DNA of 6,080 nt from Streptococcus sp. (GTDB lineage Bacteria > Bacillota > Bacilli > Lactobacillales > Aerococcaceae). A model generated the notes under the pieces. It was not told where the DNA came from. It did no database searches and saw only the letters and a program-made list of their open reading frames with translations. Below are positions 1 to 5,126 of this stretch, in pieces. Both the position numbers and the translations under genes were made by a program. Location: contig JABZYY010000066.1 of the NCBI GenBank assembly GCA_015264885.1, positions 1-6,080 of the forward strand, in the 5' to 3' direction. Within the stretch, counting starts at the first letter, position 1; each line of letters starts with the position of its first letter.

Positions 1-723
1 GTTTACTAAGTGAACGTCAATTCTATTTCCGTAGATTGCGCCACCTGTATCTGCAGCACGGAATACTCCATAACCTGGAATTTCAACATATGATCCTAAT
101 GGAATAACGCTTGGGTCAACCGCAATCACGTTTGGTTCACTAACAAGGTTTGTTCCATCAGCTGTGTAGTTTGATAAACCAGCTTCGTTATATGAGTACG
201 CTGTTGCTTCAACGGTTAAGTAGTAACCACCTTGGTTTGAAGAAGCTGCAGCAGCTTGAGTTGTTTGAGTTGCCTCTGTTGCTTGAGCAGCTTGAGTAGT
301 TTCAGTTTCTGCCTCTTGTGTTGTTGCTTCAGTCGTTTCTACTTCTTTCACTTCATTGTTGTTTTGAACACGGTATGAGTGTTGTTCTGTTCCGTTATCA
401 ACGGTTACTTCTTTTTGGTCCGCTGAGAAACGTAACACTGTCCCTGGATAAATAAGGTTTGCATCTTGAATTTCGTTCACTTGAACTAATGTATCTAATG
501 ATGCACCAGTTGCTTCAGAAATTACTGATAATGTATCTCCCCATTTAATTGTGTACTCTTGTACACCTTTATCGTCTGTTTTAACATCTTGTTTTACTTG
601 CTCTACAGTACGTGCTGTCCATTCTACTTCGTTGGCACTTGCTGTAGTTGCTGAAAATCCTGCAAAACTAAATAAAGCAAGTGATGCTGTCACCATCATG
701 AATTGTTTCTTGATTGGTTTCAT
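1..723 (-). CDS. Secreted LysM and 3D-domain cell-wall protein (YocH-like), C-terminus cut by window edge
   Basis: Translating the minus strand from ATG at 723 gives 241 residues with no stop before base 1, so the C-terminus (perhaps 10-25 residues by family comparison) is missing. Residues 1-30 form a signal peptide: MKPIKKQ, a hydrophobic core, then an ASA cleavage site before N31. Residues about 56-99 are one LysM domain (YTIKWGDTLSVIS, with IYPGTVLRF at its end), which binds peptidoglycan glycan chains. Residues about 123-163 are a T/E/A/Q-rich linker. From about residue 168 (ATAYS) runs a 3D domain, with AVDP, IPLG, AADTGG and RID; aspartates D203, D225 and D236 match the conserved acidic residues shared with the MltA lytic transglycosylase fold. 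The start is supported by AAAGGA a few bases upstream and by the signal peptide. The likely role is extracellular cell-wall remodelling; hydrolytic activity is inferred from family. B. subtilis YocH has the same domain types but two LysM domains. Confidence 0.93.
   Translation of the reverse strand, partial: MKPIKKQFMMVTASLALFSFAGFSATTASANEVEWTARTVEQVKQDVKTDDKGVQEYTIKWGDTLSVISEATGASLDTLVQVNEIQDANLIYPGTVLRFSADQKEVTVDNGTEQHSYRVQNNNEVKEVETTEATTQEAETETTQAAQATEATQTTQAAAASSNQGGYYLTVEATAYSYNEAGLSNYTADGTNLVSEPNVIAVDPSVIPLGSYVEIPGYGVFRAADTGGAIYGNRIDVHLVN
235..357 (-). repeat. Low-complexity T/E/A/Q linker with an in-frame 12-codon repeat
   Basis: This part of the LysM-3D gene encodes a linker made almost only of Thr, Glu, Ala, Gln and Ser. 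An exact 11-bp direct repeat (gcagcttgagt on the plus strand) lies at 251-261 and 287-297. The 36-bp period is twelve codons, and it encodes TTQAA at residues 142-146 and 154-158. Such linkers normally space a wall-binding domain from a catalytic one, and this one probably lets the 3D domain reach its substrate. Confidence 0.7.
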
Positions 724-727
724 ATTT

Positions 728-886
728 TCCTTTCCGATTTCCGACTTTTTCTAAAGTCAAAAATCTCGTTCGCTTGGATTTTTGGGTTGCGAACTTAATT
801 GATGCTAATAATGTTACCACGAATAAAATTGAAAATGTTGATTTTATGCGGTTTGTTAAGGTCACTTAATTTTTTTGACTTTTTCT
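728..886 (-). ncRNA. Candidate structured 5' leader of the LysM-3D mRNA
   Basis: If transcription starts near 886, the LysM-3D mRNA has an approximately 160-nt leader. Plus-strand 753-763 (aaagtcaaaaa) and 872-882 (tttttgacttt) are perfect 11-bp complements and would close the leader into one domain. Inside it, without conflict, are hairpins 768-773/789-794 (GTTCGC/GCGAAC) and 823-829/841-847 (ATAAAAT/ATTTTAT). Competing pairs use the same downstream strand: 743-748/753-758 (GACTTT/AAAGTC, 4-nt loop) and 759-765/777-783 (AAAAATC/GATTTTT). No known riboswitch core was recognised. Pairing is read directly from sequence; function is inferred, and A/T richness makes some matches cheap. Confidence 0.35.
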
Positions 887-892
887 GATGTT

Positions 893-901
893 ATTATGAC
901 A
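893..901 (-). promoter_or_regulatory. Candidate extended -10 promoter of the LysM-3D gene
   Basis: On the minus strand TGTCATAAT gives the extended -10 form TG-N-CATAAT, with CATAAT at 893-898. No good -35 box lies at the proper distance (TATGTT is the best with a 16-nt spacer), which fits an extended -10 or activator-dependent promoter. It predicts a start near 886 and a leader of about 160 nt. Confidence 0.4.
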
Positions 902-912
902 AACAAATGACA
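896..912 (-). promoter_or_regulatory. TGTCAT-N5-TGTCAT direct repeat, WalR-like operator candidate
   Basis: Two identical hexamers TGTCAT (minus strand, at 907-912 and 896-901) are separated by exactly 5 nt. The published WalR/YycF site in Bacillus and Staphylococcus is TGTWAH-N5-TGTWAH, so each half matches in five of six positions, with C in place of A/T at the fourth. Another TGTCAA and a TGTTAC lie just upstream. The downstream copy overlaps the candidate -10. yocH of B. subtilis, a gene of the same domain type, belongs to the WalR regulon. Confidence 0.42.
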
Positions 913-1070
913 AGAACATATGTTTCCGTAACATTTGACACCATTCTGTAACGCGTTCGTAGAATTTTCTTACAATCTCGGTCATACTTTCTTCATTTAT
1001 TACACTGTTTTTCGTTCCTTTTTGAGGCAAAAACCTATCAAATCGCACTTTTTCATGCATTCGACACATC

Positions 1071-1104
1071 AAAAAAGACCTCCCTATTCATCCATAGGAA
1101 GGTC
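1071..1104 (-). terminator. Rho-independent terminator of the ABC exporter gene
   Basis: On the minus strand GACCTTCCTAT (1094-1104) pairs with ATAGGGAGGTC (1077-1087), an 11-bp stem with one G-U pair and a 6-nt loop, directly followed by TTTTTT (1071-1076). It begins 12 nt after the exporter stop codon. The plus-strand side has no U-tract, so it should act only on minus-strand transcripts. Confidence 0.92.
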
Positions 1105-1116
1105 ACTAAACATTCG

Positions 1117-2727
1117 TTAAGCCGTTTGATTTAATTCACTCATTTGAATCGTTTGATCAATATTTTCTTTTAATGCTTCTGGAAGATGGTGCGTTACCCA
1201 TAGCACTGTCACGCTCTTATCTTCTAGGATTGGCTTCAACACCTCAATGGTTGTCTTTTCATCTAAGTTGGAGCTGACTTCATCTAGCAAGAAGACTTTT
1301 GGTTGTTTCATCAACCCGCGTGCAAAGGCAATGCGTTGCAACTGACCGCCGGATAGATTTGAATCGCCATCGCCTAAGACTGTATCTAATCCCTGCGGCA
1401 AGTTTCTTACGATAGAAGCAAGTCCCACTTTTTCTAAAGAGTCCCAAACTTCTTCATCCGTATACGCTTCAGTGAGCGTTACGTTTTCGCGAATGGTTGT
1501 CGTGAAGATATGTGGTTTTTGAGCGATATAGACCATTTGACGATATAACTCATTATAGGATTGTTTCTTCACATCGACTCCAGCGAGTTTCACTTCTCCT
1601 AAATACTCTGTTAATTTAGCAGCGATAATATTTAACAGCGTTGATTTCCCTGTTCCGCTCTCGCCAGTAATCGCATATTTTTGACCTTCGTTAAAGCCAA
1701 GAGACACATGATTTAAAATCACTTTTTCTCCGTAGTTAAACGAAACATCACTCACTTCAATAAGAGTGAGCGGTGCCTCTTCTGGTACTTCCTCTACAAG
1801 GGCTGCTGGTTCTAATTGCTCATATTTGTTAAACAATGAGTCCGCACTCTTAATCGAACCAATCTTTTGACTAATATTTCCGAGCACGTTGAAGATGGTA
1901 CTACTTAATGCCATTGCTGCTAGAATACTCCCGATACTCACTTCACCAATATAAGCCAAGTATCCCGTTAGGATGAATACTGAAATTTGGCTAAAGACAT
2001 TCCCAATACCACCACTAACGGCAACTTTGGCCATCGACTTACTAAAATCGCGATGCGTATCTCCTACTTCAACCGATTTTTCATGAATTTTTTCTTTTAA
2101 ATACGCTAGCTTACGAAAGACGAACAGCGTATCATATCCGCTCAATAAATCCGAAATGGATTTTGCAAATTTTTCATTGGCTTCTGACACTTTGATGGTT
2201 TTTTCTGTCAGTTCTGCTGAGAACAAAGCCGGCAACACGGCCATGATGACAATACAGATAGCCGCTAGTAAGACGATAGACCAATGATACATAAACAATG
2301 CTACCGCAGAAATGACCGCAGAAATAATTCCTCCAATGACTTCAAAGGTTGGATCAATCGCATGCCCTTTAATCTGCTCCAAATCACTTGTAAACCACGA
2401 GATGTACGTTTGACTATTCTTTTCATAGAAGCGACCATAAGACGTCGCTTCAATAGAATGACTAATACGGTCCCTTAACCATGTCGCTACCTTTTGATTA
2501 AAATAGGCTTGATAGCGAATCAGCATATACGTAAACAATAGATAAAATGCAAAAATAACAACTAAACAAATAGCCTTATAAAAGAAATTATGAATATCCA
2601 TGTTCACTAAAGTATCTAAAGTCTGCGCATTCACGATACTGGATACAAGCTCCGCCCCTGCAATTAGGGTGAGCAATGTGATCATGATGAACACTTCTTT
2701 TTTAAATTTCTGAAAAACAACCTTCAT
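1117..2727 (-). CDS. ABC exporter half-transporter, fused membrane and ATPase domains
   Basis: This 536-residue protein has an N-terminal membrane domain with about six helices (near residues 11-34, 49-69, 128-145, 147-170, 236-258 and 261-285), followed by a nucleotide-binding domain from about 321. The ATPase motifs are complete: A-loop tyrosine in SFNYG near 332, Walker A GESGTGKST (355-363), Q-loop glutamine about 403, signature LSGGQ (458-462), Walker B VFLLDE with catalytic glutamate 483, and WVTHH near 513. It is therefore expected to hydrolyse ATP and to work as a homodimer, or with a partner outside this window, in the cytoplasmic membrane. ATG at 2727 is preferred because GGAG lies 9 nt upstream; a GTG at 2742 in the same frame would add five residues but itself carries that GGAG. 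The gene has its own promoter region and terminator. Substrate cannot be told from sequence: lipid, peptide and drug exporters share this layout. Confidence 0.93.
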   Translation of the reverse strand: MKVVFQKFKKEVFIMITLLTLIAGAELVSSIVNAQTLDTLVNMDIHNFFYKAICLVVIFAFYLLFTYMLIRYQAYFNQKVATWLRDRISHSIEATSYGRFYEKNSQTYISWFTSDLEQIKGHAIDPTFEVIGGIISAVISAVALFMYHWSIVLLAAICIVIMAVLPALFSAELTEKTIKVSEANEKFAKSISDLLSGYDTLFVFRKLAYLKEKIHEKSVEVGDTHRDFSKSMAKVAVSGGIGNVFSQISVFILTGYLAYIGEVSIGSILAAMALSSTIFNVLGNISQKIGSIKSADSLFNKYEQLEPAALVEEVPEEAPLTLIEVSDVSFNYGEKVILNHVSLGFNEGQKYAITGESGTGKSTLLNIIAAKLTEYLGEVKLAGVDVKKQSYNELYRQMVYIAQKPHIFTTTIRENVTLTEAYTDEEVWDSLEKVGLASIVRNLPQGLDTVLGDGDSNLSGGQLQRIAFARGLMKQPKVFLLDEVSSNLDEKTTIEVLKPILEDKSVTVLWVTHHLPEALKENIDQTIQMSELNQTA

Positions 2728-2736
2728 ATATACTCG

Positions 2737-2740
2737 CTCC
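2737..2740 (-). promoter_or_regulatory. Ribosome binding site deciding the exporter start
   Basis: GGAG on the minus strand lies 9 nt before ATG 2727. It falls inside the first codons of the longer GTG reading (start 2742), which has no comparable site of its own. This supports the shorter protein. Confidence 0.6.
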
Positions 2741-2753
2741 ACTTCAAAATCTG

Positions 2754-2795
2754 ACTATGCTCATAGTGTAACACTGTCTTAATCCAATGTATATA
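2754..2795 (-). promoter_or_regulatory. Promoter region of the ABC exporter gene with an 11-bp palindrome
   Basis: Between the upstream terminator and the exporter gene lie several imperfect promoter fits on the minus strand: TTAAGA (2777-2782), 17 nt, CATAGT (2754-2759); TTGGAT (2782-2787), 16 nt, TATGAG (2760-2765); and a TATATA (2790-2795) with only a poor -35. The perfect palindrome AGTGT-T-ACACT (2765-2775) sits in the spacer of the first, overlaps the second, or follows the start of the third. In all cases it is well placed as a repressor operator. Which promoter is used cannot be decided by eye. Confidence 0.45.
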
Positions 2796-2808
2796 GGACT
2801 TTTGGCGG

Positions 2809-2847
2809 AAAACAAAAGAAAAGTGAGAATTTTTCAAATTCTCACTT
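2809..2847 (-). terminator. Rho-independent terminator of the ABC-2 operon, overlapping the last stop codon
   Basis: On the minus strand AAGTGAGAATTT (2836-2847) and AAATTCTCACTT (2821-2832) form a perfect 12-bp stem with a 3-nt loop, followed by TTCTTTTGTTTT. The TGA stop of the last permease (2842-2844) lies inside the 5' arm, so the final Lys codon and stop are part of the hairpin. It separates the operon from the exporter gene downstream. Confidence 0.9.
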
Positions 2848-3903
2848 CCTTACAATTTTTAGTCTTATGCCAATGAACACAATGGAGAAGACCACTCCTA
2901 CAAAAGCTCCTATCACAAGCGGGACTCCCTGCTGTAGAGCTGGTAACACACTAATCGATAAAATAGACCCTAACGAATACCCTCCAATACTCAAATATCC
3001 GAGGATAAAGAGGGCAATTGCCGATACCATCGTATCTTTAATTAAGAAAAAGAGTAGCATCTGTGCAATGAACAATCCAATAATTGCTAACAATGGATAT
3101 CCAATCGCTATCAGGATTCCTTGAGTTGCTGAAATAAAGATTGTTTCCCCATTAGTCACATACGATACAGGAAACAGAAAAATATTCTCTTGAATTAGGA
3201 TTCCATATGCCACTACAGGCAGAATCACCAGCAGACTAGGAAAAACATAAAAGTATTTCAAAGAATAAACCGTTTCTGTCAATAATTCTTCTTTATTAGA
3301 AATCGGCACTACTTCTAGTAGCGTTCGGTGTCGTTGTTTTCTTTCTAAATATCCCCCAACTTGTACAAGGAAAAGGAAAACAAGGATTCCGTAACCAAGA
3401 AGTTGGAAAATCGTCTGTATAAAATCACCATACTGGTAATAGGTTTGGTAGGATATCTCTTTTCCAACTAAATAATGGAATAATTGGAGTTTAGCTTTAA
3501 TTTGCATAGGACTCTCTAACGAATCCGTCCATTCATGTGACCCACGTCCTAGAAGAGACTCAACCAATTCCAACCGCTTTTCATAAATCGGAATCAAGCG
3601 TTCCGTTTTCCCCTTCACTGTATAAATCCCATTTTCTTGTGCATAGGTTTGGTAAAGCGCCTGGAAAGTAGTATTCATCTCTTTCTTTGTATCTTCATCA
3701 ATCGTCACTTGATTCTCAAACGAATCTTTCAGATCATCTATCTGAGCAAATTGTCGTTCAATCACATCTCTTAAGGCCGGTTTTCCTGTAACGTGATGAT
3801 ATCCCATGACAAGCGCCGCAACTACTAAAATAATAAGCGGTATCTTATAGAAAAATCCTCTTTTCTTTAAATGCATTCTATCTAATTGAACCCATCTACT
3901 CAT
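2842..3903 (-). CDS. ABC-2 type permease subunit B with large extracytoplasmic loop
   Basis: This 353-residue integral membrane protein is read from ATG 3903, whose GAGGAGG lies 6 nt upstream and whose ATGA overlaps the stop of the preceding gene. A longer frame to 3996 only runs through that gene and is rejected. Predicted helices lie near residues 20-37, 160-183, 217-238, 261-288, 292-313 and 325-346. Residues about 38-158 form a hydrophilic, helix-rich loop probably outside the cell. After helix 2 comes HRTLLEVVPI (192-201), the cytoplasmic segment that in ABC-2 permeases typically follows the pattern L-x-x-x-PI and contacts the ATPase. Subunit A has the same motif, so the two probably form a heterodimer driven by the ATPase at 5127-6011. 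No cargo can be assigned; subunits of peptide exporters and bacteriocin immunity pumps are commonly shorter, about 250 residues. Family-level confidence is good, function low. Confidence 0.85.
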   Translation of the reverse strand: MSRWVQLDRMHLKKRGFFYKIPLIILVVAALVMGYHHVTGKPALRDVIERQFAQIDDLKDSFENQVTIDEDTKKEMNTTFQALYQTYAQENGIYTVKGKTERLIPIYEKRLELVESLLGRGSHEWTDSLESPMQIKAKLQLFHYLVGKEISYQTYYQYGDFIQTIFQLLGYGILVFLFLVQVGGYLERKQRHRTLLEVVPISNKEELLTETVYSLKYFYVFPSLLVILPVVAYGILIQENIFLFPVSYVTNGETIFISATQGILIAIGYPLLAIIGLFIAQMLLFFLIKDTMVSAIALFILGYLSIGGYSLGSILSISVLPALQQGVPLVIGAFVGVVFSIVFIGIRLKIVRK

Positions 3904-3916
3904 ACCGAACCTCCTC
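3900..3916 (-). promoter_or_regulatory. Coupled start: strong RBS and ATGA stop-start overlap
   Basis: GAGGAGG (3910-3916) lies 6 nt before the ATG at 3901-3903, inside the end of the preceding gene. That gene's TGA (3900-3902) overlaps the ATG by two bases. This fixes the start of permease B and suggests translational coupling with equal output of both membrane subunits. Confidence 0.85.
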
Positions 3917-5090
3917 GTCTCTGACGCTCTTGCCAGCATGAAGTTCCAACTGTGAATAAGAAGAATACGAACGCTCCTACAAGTAAACTGGCACATCCGT
4001 TTGAAATCGTAAACGTACCCGCCGCGTAAAAATCATCTTTCATTCCTTGGATTACAGAGCCAAAGTTCACATAGTACAGTGGCAACTTGTCTGCAAAAGA
4101 AGGATAAATCTTCATTGAACGGAAGATAGGCTCTGCCCAAATAACCATCAGCCCTGCGATAAACCCTACCATCTTATTTCTACTCAACTGATTACACCAT
4201 GCAACGAGATTGATTAAGAATAGGAACACACACGCTGCAAAGAGTAGGACGATTCCGATAAATTGTAACGGAAGCAGGAGCTCCTCCTCCTCCCCACGAA
4301 ATACAAGAAACGGCGAAGTGAGGTTGTCCCAGCCAAAAGATATGCTCTGTACTAAGAAAACTACAAATAAAGCAAGAATTACAAGCGACATATTCACAAC
4401 CCAGTAACTACTGATCTTTTGTAATAAATATTTCCAATGACGAATCGGCTTCACAGCTAACATACTGCGATGCTTCCAATCATCTAAAAGGATAGGACTG
4501 ATAAATAGTAGCAAGATTGAAAATAGAACTGGCAACCAATACACCATCGGTTCCTCATATCTTGTCCATTCCATCCAAAATATTCGATTGACCATTTGTA
4601 AAATATCGTCTAATTGATAGCGACCCTGTTCGTCTAAAGAACGAAACTCCATTAAATGTTGTTTGACATTCTTATACTCTAACTGTTCCTGCTTACTAGG
4701 ATTAAATCCAATTGTATTATAAATCGGAAGGGGCGATTGTTCTTTATCTCTTAATTCAAGTCGCAACTCCCAAAAATGAATCTGTTCTTTTATATAAGTT
4801 TTATAATCTTGGTTTTGAAACGCTGTTACTGAACGATGATAAGCAACTGCATTCTCTAGCCATTTTTCCTCTGTTTCCGTTAAACTTCTGTTCTTCGCTT
4901 CCTCTTCATATTCATTGATTAGTATCAAATGAATTTTATCTCCTTGATTTAAAGTGCTATTCAAAAGTTCATTGAGAGAAGATTTTTGTTGAAAATTCAT
5001 CACAAGAAAAACAACCATCAGCAGCAAACAACCGATGAACTGAATTTTCATTAATCTATTTCGAACAATCAACAGTAATTGTGTTTTCAT
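3900..5090 (-). CDS. ABC-2 type permease subunit A with large extracytoplasmic loop
   Basis: This 396-residue membrane protein starts at ATG 5090, with GAGGAG about 8 nt upstream, 36 nt after the ATPase stop codon. Predicted helices lie near residues 16-33, 182-203, 227-251, 271-297, 307-323 and 365-384. Between the first two is a charged, glutamate- and glutamine-rich segment of about 148 residues, probably extracytoplasmic and mainly helical. KHRSMLAVKPI (206-216) follows helix 2 and matches the HRTLLEVVPI segment of subunit B, indicating related subunits. A GEEEE stretch (266-270) precedes helix 4. It probably pairs with subunit B to form the pore of an ABC-2 transporter powered by the ATPase upstream. 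Sequence identity to a named family is not recognised. Export of a peptide or lipid, or self-protection against an antimicrobial, are possible roles by analogy only. Confidence 0.85.
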   Translation of the reverse strand: MKTQLLLIVRNRLMKIQFIGCLLLMVVFLVMNFQQKSSLNELLNSTLNQGDKIHLILINEYEEEAKNRSLTETEEKWLENAVAYHRSVTAFQNQDYKTYIKEQIHFWELRLELRDKEQSPLPIYNTIGFNPSKQEQLEYKNVKQHLMEFRSLDEQGRYQLDDILQMVNRIFWMEWTRYEEPMVYWLPVLFSILLLFISPILLDDWKHRSMLAVKPIRHWKYLLQKISSYWVVNMSLVILALFVVFLVQSISFGWDNLTSPFLVFRGEEEELLLPLQFIGIVLLFAACVFLFLINLVAWCNQLSRNKMVGFIAGLMVIWAEPIFRSMKIYPSFADKLPLYYVNFGSVIQGMKDDFYAAGTFTISNGCASLLVGAFVFFLFTVGTSCWQERQRRGGSV

Positions 5091-5126
5091 GCTATCTTCT
5101 CCTCTCTTTTTAAACTTTCGATTGTA

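Larger units (their letters stand above)
724..1116. other. 393-bp intergenic region: terminator, upstream regulatory DNA, promoter and leader
   Basis: Reading along the minus strand, this gap holds the exporter terminator (1071-1104), a stretch from 1070 to 913 with scattered TGTNA half-sites but no clear gene, the direct repeat and -10 box (893-912), and the candidate leader RNA (886 to 728). The short frames inside it lack convincing support; one, from ATG 1069 to 866, has an SD-like sequence that belongs to the terminator stem. Confidence 0.7.

Noticed and set aside
668..865. 65-codon minus-strand frame starting at GTG 865 with a hydrophobic stretch (SILFVVTLLASI)
   Set aside because: It has no ribosome binding site, runs through the LysM leader and overlaps the LysM gene start and signal peptide in another frame.
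728..886. Possible c-di-AMP (ydaO-type) riboswitch before a cell-wall gene
   Set aside because: The conserved core sequences of that riboswitch are not visible, and the hairpins seen have different arrangement.
935..1120. Plus-strand frame of 61 codons across the intergenic region
   Set aside because: It passes through the minus-strand terminator and its composition and lack of ribosome binding site indicate chance.
2728..2742. GTG start at 2742 for the ABC exporter
   Set aside because: The only good ribosome binding site (GGAG 2737-2740) lies inside those codons and suits ATG 2727.
3904..3996. 31 extra N-terminal codons for permease B
   Set aside because: They lie wholly within the end of permease A in another frame, have no ribosome binding site, and ATG 3903 has a strong one with an ATGA overlap.
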